Shown here: positions 35,887 to 44,587 of the stretch, piece by piece
Position numbering within the stretch: the stretch's first letter is position 1
Layout: every line of letters begins with the position of its first letter
NCBI GenBank assembly: GCA_003288255.1
Contig: CP026600.1
Location: forward strand, 1,178,001 to 1,242,000
Origin: Clostridiaceae bacterium 14S0207
GTDB taxonomy: Bacteria > Bacillota > Clostridia > Clostridiales > Clostridiaceae
Length of the DNA stretch: 64,000 nucleotides
Direction: 5' to 3'
Made by a program: the position numbers and the translations under genes
Notes under the pieces: generated by a model
The model's database searches: none
What the model was told of the DNA's origin: nothing
Seen by the model: only the letters and a program-made list of their open reading frames with translations

Positions 35887-37899
35887 ATGGAGAAGAGTGG
35901 ATTTTTCAATGCGGTAATAAGCAACGAAGGTGTACCAGATAGGTCTTATTTAGCTGAAGATTTTGCAGACTATTTTTCTACTTTCATTGGAAATGGTATA
36001 TTCCCAAATCCAACAACTAAGCTACAAGTAGTAGCTATAGATAACGATATGCAAGTTAGAATTAAAGAAGGTAAAGCATGGATAAATGGATATAAATACG
36101 AAAATACAAATGATCGTATATTTATTTTAGAACCTGCAGATGGTGTACTTAATAGAATAGATAGACTTGTATTAAGATTAGATTTTTTAAAGAGAGAAAT
36201 AAGATCATATATAAAAAAAGGTGAATATAATAGTAAAGCTAATTCACCAAGTTTAACTAGAAATTCAGATATGTACGAATTAGCATTAGCTGATATACAA
36301 GTAAATGCTGGAACAATAAAAATTACTCAAACAGATATTACAGATTTAAGATTTAACAAAGAACTATGTGGATTAGTGCATACTACAGTAGATCAGATAG
36401 ATTCTACTGTTATTTTTAATCAATTTCAAAGTTGGTACTCTAATAAACAAAGTGAATTTGATAAAAATATAGACACTTGGACAGATAAAAAAAAGAAGGA
36501 ATTTGAAACATGGATAACACAAAATACGCAAAGCTTTTTAGATAAGTTAAACAACTTTTATGATACTAATAATAAAGAATTTAAAAAATGGTTTAATGCT
36601 CTTAAAGAAAAGTTAAAGGGTGATGTTGCCACTAATTTATTAAATGAAATTTCAGCAACAAAAGAAGAAGTTAAAGATAATAAAAAAGAAATTGATAATC
36701 TAAAAGTGAGCATTGAAAATACTGATAAAAAAATAGATAAAATTGAACTAACTGCGGCAAAAGTTACTATAAAAGATGCTGACAACTTGTTTAGTTCGAA
36801 TGATGTTGAGGGGGCGTTAAAAGAGGTTTTTACAAGTGTCGATAATGGTAAAAAGTTATTGCGTCAAGCTATTATCGACAAAGATAATAAAGTTAGTGTA
36901 TGCACGAACCCGAGTTTTAATGATTTAAAAAATTCCATAGGAAAAATTAAAACTGGTTATTCTACTGGTGATGTAATTCCAAATGATAAAATTAATATTT
37001 TAAGAGGTTTTTTTGAAGAAAGTGCATTTATAAGTAATGACTTTAAAAATGCAGTAATTCTTTCGGGAAAATCTTTGAAAGTTTTCAATGTTCACACATT
37101 TGAGCAAATAAAAACTATTAACGTTGAGGTGGATGTCAAAGAAATAATAACATATTTTAATGACAAAATAATATGTATTGAAAGTGGTAGATATTCTGGT
37201 TTTAAATCAATGCATTTAATATATGGTAACAATTCTTCAAAGCAGTTAATCTCAACTTCTACGCCGTTAGAACTTGCATTTAATCCTAGTCATAGTATTG
37301 AGTGGGGTGGAAAATACTTTGTAAAATATGATAATAAACTTCACGCATATGATTTAGATAATAAATTATATTCTTTTGATTTACGTGACGTCAATTTTAT
37401 AATTGGAAAAACGAACGATGGTTGGATTGGGTTTGATGCTAATAAACTTGTTGTAACTTTTAATGATGATGGTACTAATCTTAAAAAACATGCTGCTACT
37501 ACGTGTCCTGATTCAAATGATGTTGTATACGACGCTGATGGTAAATTTATTTTATATACTCAATATGAGAATGGATTAATTTGTAAACTTGATTCTGACG
37601 GACACACAATTAATATGAGAAAATCTAGTTCAAATTTTTCTAAATTACTCAAGTACGATAGTAATAACTATTTATATTTTTCTGATCCATACCGATCTGA
37701 TAATTATAATATAAGTTTATTAACAGTGTATCCAACAATGCAAGTAAGTAATTTTTATTCAAGGTTAAATGAAATATTGAGTGTTACGTGTGATAGTTAT
37801 ACTAAATTAACTCATTGTTATCGATTTGATAGCAAAAATAAAACTATGTATCATTATAATTTTAAAGTATCACAAGATAAGGGCATTAAAATAATATGA
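35887..37899 (+). CDS. Baseplate/receptor-binding tail protein
   Basis: 670 aa. N-terminal baseplate domain (about 1-150: GVPDRSYLAEDFADYFSTFI, KAWINGYKYENT, ITDLRFNKELCGLVHTTVDQ). A helical stalk follows (about 160-290), then about 350 beta-rich residues that look like a propeller or jelly-roll receptor-binding domain with repeated short strands. The C-terminal part has less extreme AT bias than the stalk, as if exchanged by recombination. Probably decides host range. Confidence 0.75.
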   Translation: MEKSGFFNAVISNEGVPDRSYLAEDFADYFSTFIGNGIFPNPTTKLQVVAIDNDMQVRIKEGKAWINGYKYENTNDRIFILEPADGVLNRIDRLVLRLDFLKREIRSYIKKGEYNSKANSPSLTRNSDMYELALADIQVNAGTIKITQTDITDLRFNKELCGLVHTTVDQIDSTVIFNQFQSWYSNKQSEFDKNIDTWTDKKKKEFETWITQNTQSFLDKLNNFYDTNNKEFKKWFNALKEKLKGDVATNLLNEISATKEEVKDNKKEIDNLKVSIENTDKKIDKIELTAAKVTIKDADNLFSSNDVEGALKEVFTSVDNGKKLLRQAIIDKDNKVSVCTNPSFNDLKNSIGKIKTGYSTGDVIPNDKINILRGFFEESAFISNDFKNAVILSGKSLKVFNVHTFEQIKTINVEVDVKEIITYFNDKIICIESGRYSGFKSMHLIYGNNSSKQLISTSTPLELAFNPSHSIEWGGKYFVKYDNKLHAYDLDNKLYSFDLRDVNFIIGKTNDGWIGFDANKLVVTFNDDGTNLKKHAATTCPDSNDVVYDADGKFILYTQYENGLICKLDSDGHTINMRKSSSNFSKLLKYDSNNYLYFSDPYRSDNYNISLLTVYPTMQVSNFYSRLNEILSVTCDSYTKLTHCYRFDSKNKTMYHYNFKVSQDKGIKII

Positions 37900-37912
37900 A
37901 TGGAGGTTTTTT

Positions 37913-38299
37913 ATGATATATTTAGGAGATTTTAAAAAAGTAAATGAATTTGATTTTATAGTTAATTTCATTCATTATAAACCTAACGATCACGAGTATG
38001 GTTTAGATGAAAAAACATTACAAAAAGGGTATTTAATTGATAATTTACCTGTAGAAGTTGAAAAAGACAAAATATCTGAATTGCATTTTAATCCTGTAAA
38101 AAAAGAATGTTGGTATGTTTATAAAGAAAAAGAACAACTTCCAAAGACACCTGTTGAAACTTTACAAGAACAAAATAAATCATTGACACAACAATTATCA
38201 CGAGTGTTAATAAGTTCTAAAAAAAGCGAAACGATGTTATTTAAACAAATAAATACTTTAAATATAGAAATGAATAAACTAAAAAAGGAAGGTAATTAA
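37913..38299 (+). CDS. Tail-associated protein of unknown function
   Basis: 128 aa, begins MIYLGDFKKVNEFDFIVN and ends in a helical segment (TLQEQNKSLTQQLSRVLISS) with a basic end. ATG preceded by TGGAGGTTTTTT. Common type downstream of baseplate genes in clostridial phages; possibly a fibre chaperone. Not otherwise recognised. Confidence 0.6.
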   Translation: MIYLGDFKKVNEFDFIVNFIHYKPNDHEYGLDEKTLQKGYLIDNLPVEVEKDKISELHFNPVKKECWYVYKEKEQLPKTPVETLQEQNKSLTQQLSRVLISSKKSETMLFKQINTLNIEMNKLKKEGN

Positions 38300-38300
38300 T

Positions 38301-38435
38301 ATGTACGATTTTTATAAAATGGGTTACGATGCAAAATATTTAACATTAGAGGAATTAAAAGATGCTACCAAATGGAATGTATTGAGTAAAGAGGATTTTA
38401 AAAAAATTACAGGTCAAGAATATATAGAAGAATAA
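38301..38435 (+). CDS. XkdX-family small protein
   Basis: 44 aa (MYDFYKMGYDAKYLTLEELK, then DATKWNVLSKEDFKKITGQ). XkdX-type proteins of 40-50 residues with the pattern W-xx-L-xx-ED-(FY)KxITG follow the fibre genes in many Firmicutes prophages. Good AAGGAAGG ribosome site. Confidence 0.8.
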   Translation: MYDFYKMGYDAKYLTLEELKDATKWNVLSKEDFKKITGQEYIEE

Positions 38436-38440
38436 TTTAT

Positions 38441-38485
38441 AAGGCAATAGATAGGACTAGGAATAGTCTTTTTTTATTGCCTTTT
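38441..38485 (+). terminator. Terminator after the tail genes
   Basis: AAGGCAATA pairs with TATTGCCTT, with an inner GACTA/TAGTC stem and a T run. Confidence 0.8.
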
Positions 38486-38542
38486 AATCTTAGAAATCAG
38501 GGAATCAAAAGTAACTATTATAATTAACTAGGAGAATATAAA

Positions 38543-38995
38543 ATGACTAAAGAAAATATTTTTAACACTATTATAGCTAGTGGAGGAACTTTTTTTACTT
38601 GGTGTTTTGGAAATTGGGAAATTGGATTACAGGTATTAATTATATGTATGATTTTAGATTATATAACTGGTTTAATGTGTGCAACTAAAGAAAATCAGCT
38701 TAGTTCTGAAGTAGGATTTAAAGGTTTAAAGAAAAAATTTACAATACTAATAATATTAATATTGGCAGTTATGTTAGACAGACTTTTAGGACAATCCTGG
38801 ACTTTCCGTACATTAGTAATCTATTTTTATATAGGAATTGAAGGAATTTCTATTTTAGAGAATGGAGCTAGATTAAATGCTCCTATACCTGAATCTTTAA
38901 AAAATGCACTTATTCAACTTAAAAATGGGAATAAAAAAATATTTATAAAAAATAAAATAATTAACTTTAAAACAAAGGAGAGATTAAATATATGA
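38543..38995 (+). CDS. Phage holin (TcdE/toxin secretion holin family)
   Basis: 150 aa. Hydrophobic segments at about 15-35, 35-55, 67-85 and 90-110, and the family sequence LQVLIICMILDYITGLM and KKFTILIILILAVMLDRLL. Makes membrane holes that release the endolysin. Overlaps the amidase gene by 4 bases. Confidence 0.9.
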   Translation: MTKENIFNTIIASGGTFFTWCFGNWEIGLQVLIICMILDYITGLMCATKENQLSSEVGFKGLKKKFTILIILILAVMLDRLLGQSWTFRTLVIYFYIGIEGISILENGARLNAPIPESLKNALIQLKNGNKKIFIKNKIINFKTKERLNI

Positions 38996-39783
38996 AAATT
39001 GCAGTAAGAAGAGGACACCAAAAAACTGGACAAGATGGTTGTGCTTCTGGATTAGTTAATGAAATTATAGTTGCTGAAGATTATCACAATAGATTAATTT
39101 GTAAATTAAATGCTTTACGTCATGAAGTTTTAGATGTAACACCACCTGAGGCAAATAGAACCTTAAGTAATAGTTTGTGGTATGGTATAGAAAAAGCTAA
39201 CAAATGGAAAGCTGATTTATTCATTAGTTGTCATGTAAATAATGCATATAATAGCTTCAGTGGAGCATTAGGATGTGAGGTTCTATATTACAAAAATAGT
39301 TCTAAGGGCAAAGATTTTGCTATTAAGATTGAAGAACAATTATCAGCTTTAGGTTTTAAAAGCAGAGGAGCAAAAGCAGATGTAAGAAACTTAAGTGAAC
39401 TTAAAAATACAAATTGCCCTTGTGTAATTATTGAACCTTTTTTCGTTGAAGCTACTGAAGATATCAAAATATATAAACGTGTTGGTGGTGAAGGAATAGC
39501 TAATGCAATATTAAAAGGTATTACTGGTAAAACAGTTTTAACTTCTAATAATACGACATCATTAAATACAAGTAATTGGTTAAACCTAGATGGTAAAACT
39601 GGAATATGTATAGGAAATGAAGTAAGAATAAGAAGTTCAAAAAACACCAACATAAGTACTAACATTTTAAGTTACTTAAACAAAGGAGATAAAGTTAAGC
39701 TATATAGGAAGGAAGGCGACTGGATACACATATATTACCCAAATCATGGCGGATATGTATCTGCAAAGTATATTAAATATTAA
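38992..39783 (+). CDS. Endolysin: N-acetylmuramoyl-L-alanine amidase with SH3 domain
   Basis: 263 aa. Amidase_3 domain (about 1-175): zinc ligands probably His9 (RRGHQKTG), a Glu in the EIIVAEDYH region and His in ISCHVNNAY; catalytic Glu in VIIEPFFVEA. A linker and a C-terminal SH3b wall-binding domain (about 198-263, VRIRSSKNTN, DWIHIYYPNHGGYVSAKY) follow. No signal peptide, so holin-dependent. Confidence 0.93.
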   Translation: MKIAVRRGHQKTGQDGCASGLVNEIIVAEDYHNRLICKLNALRHEVLDVTPPEANRTLSNSLWYGIEKANKWKADLFISCHVNNAYNSFSGALGCEVLYYKNSSKGKDFAIKIEEQLSALGFKSRGAKADVRNLSELKNTNCPCVIIEPFFVEATEDIKIYKRVGGEGIANAILKGITGKTVLTSNNTTSLNTSNWLNLDGKTGICIGNEVRIRSSKNTNISTNILSYLNKGDKVKLYRKEGDWIHIYYPNHGGYVSAKYIKY

Positions 39784-39801
39784 ATAAATATGTTTTAAAT
39801 T

Positions 39802-39847
39802 AAAAGGTATGGATTAGAAATTAATTCTAAGCTATACCTTTATTTTT
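39802..39847 (+). terminator. Terminator of the lysis operon
   Basis: AAAGGTATgGATTAGAA pairs with TTCTAAgCTATACCTTT, then ATTTTT. Confidence 0.82.
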
Positions 39848-40173
39848 GTAATTAAAAGTAAAAATGGATACACATGTATTGTAGATAATAAAAAATGATT
39901 ATATAAAATTAGTAATAAAATAATTATTAAAGGCATAGTATACTATAGATGTTTTTAGATGTTATAAAAAGATTCTAGATCTCTTGAAATATTTAGCTTT
40001 TTATGTCGATAATATTTATCCTAACAATCATTGACATAAGTTTAACATTCTGATATATTGTTAATGGAAGTATCAAGAATATTCTAAAAATAACATTAAA
40101 TAAGGAATATTCTTTATTTAATGTTTTTATAATTATTCAGCCGAATAGTTAGTATTAAAATATTATATAAGGG
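39848..40173. promoter_or_regulatory. Leader of the ornithine cyclodeaminase gene with possible attenuator
   Basis: No gene here. A strong hairpin AACATTAAATAA / TTATTTAATGTT (40092-40125) followed by TTT lies about 50 bases before the start codon. The palindrome GAATATTC occurs twice (40077-40084 and in the hairpin loop, 40105-40112), so an alternative pairing is possible. The rest is AT-rich with nothing recognisable. Confidence 0.4.
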
Positions 40174-40182
40174 GTGTTAAAT

Positions 40183-41208
40183 ATGGAAACTTTAAAAACA
40201 AGGTATATTGATCTACCTACTATGGCAAAATATTTAAAGTCAGTTGGTTCTGAAAAAATTATAGAGCGTCTTATCCCATATTTGGAGGATGACTATAGAC
40301 GTTGGAATGATTTTCATAAGATTCCAAGAACAGCACATCACACAGATATAGGTGTTCTAGAATTAATGCCTATAGGTGACTCAGAGACTTATTCATTTAA
40401 ATATGTAAATGGACATCCTGAAAATCCTAAACGTAACTTTTTAACAGTAATGGCTATCGGTCTTTTAGCAGAAGTATCAACTGGATTCCCATTGCTTTTA
40501 AGCGAATTGACTTTAACAACTGCAATTCGTACAGCTGCTAATTCAGTAATGGCTGCAAAATATTTGGCTAAACCTAATCCTAAGAAAATGGCTCTAATCG
40601 GAAATGGATGTCAAAGTGAATTCCAAGCACTTGGTTTTCATCACGTATTAGGTATAGAAGAAATTTATTGTTATGATGTAGATCCAGCTGCTACTGATAA
40701 ATTAATGGACAACCTAAAAGATGTAAAAAATCTTAAGTTAATAAAATGTAATAGTGTAAAAGAAGCATGTAAGGGTGTTGATATTATAACAACTATTACT
40801 GCAGATAAGAAAAATGCTATAATTATTACTCCTGACATGGTTGAACCAGGTATGCACATAAATGGTGTTGGTGGAGATTGTCCAGGAAAAACAGAACTAG
40901 ATTCAGAAGTTCTTCATATGGGAAATGTATATGTTGAGTTTGAACCTCAAAGTCGTATAGAAGGAGAAATTCAACATATGGATGAAAACTTTAAAGTAAC
41001 TGAAATTTGGAATATAATTAAAACTGGAAAACCTATAGATAGAAAACCTGATGAAATCACTATTTTCGACTCAGTAGGTTTTGCTTTAGAGGATTATTCA
41101 ATGTTACGTTTAATGTATGATATTGCTAAAGATGAAAATATAGGTGAACCTCAAAGTCTTGTACCTATATTAGAAAATCCTAAGGATTTATATAGTATGT
41201 TAAGATAA
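40183..41208 (+). CDS. ocd: Ornithine cyclodeaminase
   Basis: 341 aa, NAD-dependent conversion of L-ornithine to L-proline and ammonia. Full-length: N-terminal YIDLPTMAKYLKSVGSEK, substrate region YSFKYVNGHPENPKRNF, then the Rossmann NAD site ALIGNGCQSEFQALGF (about 137-152) and INGVGGDCPGKTELD (about 225-240). Starts at ATG 40183 with AAGGGG 8 bases upstream. It has its own leader and terminator and lies inside prophage 1, 200 bases from attR. Codons look less AT-biased than in neighbouring phage genes. mu-Crystallin/alanine dehydrogenase relatives share the fold, but the sequence favours ornithine cyclodeaminase. Confidence 0.9.
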   Translation: METLKTRYIDLPTMAKYLKSVGSEKIIERLIPYLEDDYRRWNDFHKIPRTAHHTDIGVLELMPIGDSETYSFKYVNGHPENPKRNFLTVMAIGLLAEVSTGFPLLLSELTLTTAIRTAANSVMAAKYLAKPNPKKMALIGNGCQSEFQALGFHHVLGIEEIYCYDVDPAATDKLMDNLKDVKNLKLIKCNSVKEACKGVDIITTITADKKNAIIITPDMVEPGMHINGVGGDCPGKTELDSEVLHMGNVYVEFEPQSRIEGEIQHMDENFKVTEIWNIIKTGKPIDRKPDEITIFDSVGFALEDYSMLRLMYDIAKDENIGEPQSLVPILENPKDLYSMLR

Positions 41209-41237
41209 GAAATCAGATAAAACAATAATTTGTAAGT

Positions 41238-41273
41238 AAAAATCCGGGCAATTAGTTATATGCTCGGATTTTT
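41238..41273 (+). terminator. Terminator of the ornithine cyclodeaminase gene
   Basis: AAAAATCCGgGCA pairs with TGCtCGGATTTTT. Confidence 0.85.
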
Positions 41274-41414
41274 GGATTTTCCAAAGAGGTTAGATAATAC
41301 TTAAATTAAAAATATATAATTACTGTTGAAAATTGAAAAAGGTTTACCTAAAATGGATTATTACTTCTTCAACAGAAAAGTAATGTGTTTAGGAATGGTT
41401 GCAATTCTATGTAG

Positions 41415-41422
41415 CATGCATG
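41415..41422. other. attR core of prophage 1
   Basis: CATGCATG, identical to 7335-7342. To its left, inside the phage, AGGAATGGTTGCAATTC (41391-41407) is the inverted partner of the arm at attL. Confidence 0.85.
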
Positions 41423-41674
41423 TTCATGACCAGGGAAATTTACATTTTTATGAAGAGAATTTGCATCGGTTAACTTTATAAGATCTCCAGCACCTAGGGC
41501 CATAAGTTCTTCTGATGCAGTGAATCTACCATTATTTCTCATTATTCCGCCAACATTCCCCAGACCTAAAACCATATCAGTTTTCTCATACAAATGAACT
41601 TCTGCTCCTGCTTTTTTTGCAGTAAGAGCAGCAGCACATCCGCTCCAACCAGCTCCTACTATTATTATCTTCAA
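41415..41674 (-). pseudogene. FAD-dependent oxidoreductase, N-terminal part
   Basis: Starts ATG at 41674 with the dinucleotide-binding motif IIVGAGWSGCAAALTAKKAG (residues about 3-22), the FAD-binding start of the enzyme. Reads to the att core at GHEHA, after which the frame runs into phage sequence and stops at 41369. Joins in frame with 6317-7342. Its ATG overlaps the stop of the reductase gene upstream (ATGA), so both belong to one operon. Confidence 0.88.
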
Positions 41675-42642
41675 TATAATCGCCTTCCTTCAAAAATATA
41701 TTTAGGATCAGTTTGCATTTTACACATTCTTCTTACCAAGTCATCATTATTTCTTAATGTACAACAACCACAAACTCCTTCACCACAACACATCTTTGCA
41801 TTATTACAGCAAGTAAATTTAATCTCTGGCATAGTTTTTTCAGCATTTATTTTATCTACAACCCTCATAGTCTTATAATTAACTACATCTAAACAAGAAC
41901 AATGAACAAGGGCAGGTTTTCTTTCTAAGATAGTATTAATTAAAAATTGTTGAAACTCCTTAGGTAGATTTCCTTTATCAAAAGTATTAATAAAATAAGC
42001 TTCCTTTGCATACCTATTTAAATATTCCTTAATAAAACAGTGATCATAGTGACCATTATCTATAACCGCAATTACATCATTATTTTGATTGTGAAGTCTT
42101 TTTAAAATTGGAATTAAAGGAGCGGCGCCAATACCTCTACAAATTAATATACAAGTCTCATTTTTCAAATTATCATAATGTCTTAAACCTAAAACACCAT
42201 TCCAGAAAGGACCTTTAACTAATATTTCATCATCCTTTTCTAGCATGAAAAGTTTCTCAGTTTTAACACCTTTCTTTTCTATAGCAACAATGATTTGATT
42301 TTCTTTTGTATTAACATCCATTATAGAAATAGGTGAACCAAACATAGGCTTATCCTCTGGTCTTCTTAAAAACACATAACTTCCTATAGAAGTAAGATTT
42401 CTAACTAAATAATCATCTGTCTTTATAACAAGTACAAATAAATTTTCATTATGATTAATTTTATCAACTACGGTGCCTTTAAAATATTTTCTACCTTCTT
42501 TAGCCTTATAACCATTCCAAGTGAATTCCTGATAGATGCAAACCCCTTTCCAATGTGGACAATGACATTGATTACATGATTTATTTAAGTTATTACAAAG
42601 AATACAATCCCCAGTTTCGGCCAAATGGCAAGGACAACCATG
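41671..42642 (-). pseudogene. FAD/NAD-binding reductase with PyrK-like [2Fe-2S] site, 5' end removed by prophage 2
   Basis: Resembles dihydroorotate dehydrogenase electron-transfer subunits and sulfide dehydrogenase-type reductases. It has an N-terminal Cys cluster (HGCPCHLAETGDCILC, CNQCHCPHWKGVC), a flavin-binding beta-barrel (FLRRPEDKPMFGSPISI), an NAD-binding part (ILICRGIGAAPLIPIL) and a C-terminal CCGEGVCGCC [2Fe-2S] ligand set. Coding sequence continues upstream of any start codon to about 42642 and then merges with the 3' end of the phage recombinase. The N-terminus should lie beyond the prophage, outside the window. Confidence 0.8.
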
Positions 42643-44324
42643 ACGGTTGAAAATACGAGTTTTTGGAAAGAGTTTCTATCAAGTTGCTTATTTTTTTTAA
42701 CTAAAGGAATGACTTTTAATTCTCCTGTTTCTCCGTCCCATTCAATCTTTTCTATTATTGAACCTAGCAAGTCTTTTTGCATATTTAAATCATCTATAAT
42801 ATCTATGTTCTTATTAAAGTTTTCAAGATTTCTTATATAAGATTTTAAATCTAATTCAAATTTAGAAGTTTCAACTTGAGATAAGGTAACATCATCTAAT
42901 TGTTTTTTTAGATTACCTATTTCTTTATTTAAGTTACTTATCTGATCTAAAAGGATTTTAGATATAGATTCATCCTCAAGTAAAGAAAGCTTTTTAACTA
43001 AGTTATTAATTGCTTTTTCTTTTTCAGAGATTTTATTTTGTATAGAATCAACTCTGTTTTCACTTTCTATATCAACTTTATTAGCTTCTCTACTTATAGA
43101 TTCTAATTCTTTAATAAGCATATCTTTATTGTAGGCTTTAATTTGTTCTATTATTGCTTTATCTGTTTCATCAACACGTAAATTGGTATTACTGCATTTA
43201 ATATTCTTTAGGCCATAACTATCAGCTTTAGAATTGCATACATAGTAACTGTAAACATGACCAGGATTCTTTTTACTTTTATGGCCAGTTTTAATAAGCA
43301 TATTGCTACCGCATTTAGAACATTTTATAAGTCCAGAAAGAAGAGCTCTATTAGAAGTTCCTTGACGGCCAGAACTTTCTTTTTGCTTCTCAGATTGCTT
43401 ATTAATAATGTCTTGAACTTGTAACCATATATCATCATCTATAATTCCTTTATGACTACTTACAGCTGCAATCCATTCGGATTTAGTTCTTTCTATGCGC
43501 ATTTCTTTAGTCTTATTAAAGGTAATTATTCCATTACCGTTGGCTTCTCCGTATGCATTAATATCTTGTTGCTCTAGATATTCCATTATTTTAGGAGTAC
43601 TTTTTACATATATAGGAGAGGTTAAAATCTGATTCAAAGTTGTTGATGAAAAATCACCACCATTTTTACCTTTTAAACTATTATCAACGCAATATTTTCT
43701 AAGTTGAGTTAAAGAACCTAATTCTAAGTATTTTTTATATAGCAGTTTAATTATTTTTATTTCTTCTTTATTAGCAGTTAATTTTATAAGTTGACGTTCT
43801 TTACCAAGATCATCTATATACATTTCTTTCTTACTATCAAACCCAAGAGGACACTGGCCACCTAGCCATCTACCTTTTTTAGCTAATTGAACCATCCCGG
43901 ATTTAACACGTTCAGCAAGTCTTTCTCTTTCCATTTGTGCCATAGCAGCTAATATGGATATCATAAATCTACCTGCAGATGTAGTAGTATCATATGGCTC
44001 GGTAGCACTAAGATACACTATGTTTAATTTATCTATATCATATAAGAAATTATGTAGGTCTCGTGCAGTTCTTCCTAAACGATCTAATTTATAAGTTATT
44101 ACATAATTAATTTCTTTATTTTTTACGGCTTTTAATAATTTAGTAAATTCAGGTCTATCTGTAGTTTTACCACTCCAGCCTTCATCTTGAAAAATTTTAA
44201 GTTCATATTCTTCATGTGCAAATTTATAATCAATGAATCTTTTACAAGTATCTATTTGTGCGCCTATAGAATCACCTTTACCTGTAAATAAAGATTTACG
44301 AGCATATATAGCTATTACTTTCAT
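42585..44324 (-). CDS. Large serine recombinase (integrase of prophage 2)
   Basis: 579 aa. Catalytic Ser11 in YARKS with the TGKGDSIGAQ signature; resolvase domain about 1-150, recombinase domain about 170-300, zinc ribbon (CSKCGSN near 337 and later cysteines), coiled coil about 410-500. The last ~15-20 codons (from about VMVVLAIWPKLGIV) overlap the reductase gene in another frame, so they are host DNA. The C-terminus in the integrated state thus differs from that in the free phage. AGGAGGAAGT precedes the ATG, which overlaps the stop of the XRE gene (ATGA). Confidence 0.94.
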   Translation of the reverse strand: MKVIAIYARKSLFTGKGDSIGAQIDTCKRFIDYKFAHEEYELKIFQDEGWSGKTTDRPEFTKLLKAVKNKEINYVITYKLDRLGRTARDLHNFLYDIDKLNIVYLSATEPYDTTTSAGRFMISILAAMAQMERERLAERVKSGMVQLAKKGRWLGGQCPLGFDSKKEMYIDDLGKERQLIKLTANKEEIKIIKLLYKKYLELGSLTQLRKYCVDNSLKGKNGGDFSSTTLNQILTSPIYVKSTPKIMEYLEQQDINAYGEANGNGIITFNKTKEMRIERTKSEWIAAVSSHKGIIDDDIWLQVQDIINKQSEKQKESSGRQGTSNRALLSGLIKCSKCGSNMLIKTGHKSKKNPGHVYSYYVCNSKADSYGLKNIKCSNTNLRVDETDKAIIEQIKAYNKDMLIKELESISREANKVDIESENRVDSIQNKISEKEKAINNLVKKLSLLEDESISKILLDQISNLNKEIGNLKKQLDDVTLSQVETSKFELDLKSYIRNLENFNKNIDIIDDLNMQKDLLGSIIEKIEWDGETGELKVIPLVKKNKQLDRNSFQKLVFSTVMVVLAIWPKLGIVFFVIT

Positions 44325-44587
44325 AGAACTTCCTCCTTAACTTTACATGTACATTTACATTTTTCATCCGTATTACATTCTATGCAATTAATTGTACAAC
44401 TAATTAATAAGCGAGGGCAAACATTTAGTTCTTTAGCTATCCTGTAAATCATACGAAGAGTGGGAGATTTCTCTTGTCTTTCTAAAGCAGAAATAAAACT
44501 TTGACTTATACCAATGTTTTTAGCAAGTTGATTTTGACTTAGACCTTGTTTTTCTCTATAAAATTTTAAATTTATCTTTTGTTGCAT
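44321..44587 (-). CDS. XRE regulator with Cys-rich tail, coupled to the recombinase
   Basis: 88 aa. Helix-turn-helix (LSQNQLAKNIGISQSFISAL) then a C-terminal tail with eight cysteines spaced in pairs (LLISCTINCIECNTDEKC, KCTC). The stop overlaps the recombinase start by 4 bases, so both are translated together. The tail could bind a metal or cluster. Likely controls integration or excision; it may include the directionality function, but that is inference. Confidence 0.78.
   Translation of the reverse strand: MQQKINLKFYREKQGLSQNQLAKNIGISQSFISALERQEKSPTLRMIYRIAKELNVCPRLLISCTINCIECNTDEKCKCTCKVKEEVL

Larger units (their letters stand above)
7335..41422. mobile_element. Prophage 1 (siphovirus type, 34.08 kb, complete with attL and attR)
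   Basis: Bounded by identical CATGCATG cores at 7335-7342 and 41415-41422 that split one gene. Gene order: serine recombinase, cargo, immunity, late regulator, packaging, head, tail, lysis, cargo, attR. Structural genes resemble HK97-type head and siphovirus tail modules of Firmicutes phages. No recognisable replication or recombination genes lie between the immunity region and the late regulator. Apparent one-base deletions in the small terminase and a tail gene suggest it may be defective. Confidence 0.92.

Noticed and set aside
41369-41674. Independent 101-aa FAD-binding protein
   Set aside because: The last residues after the CATGCATG core are phage attachment-site DNA; the frame is the N-terminal stub of the split oxidoreductase.
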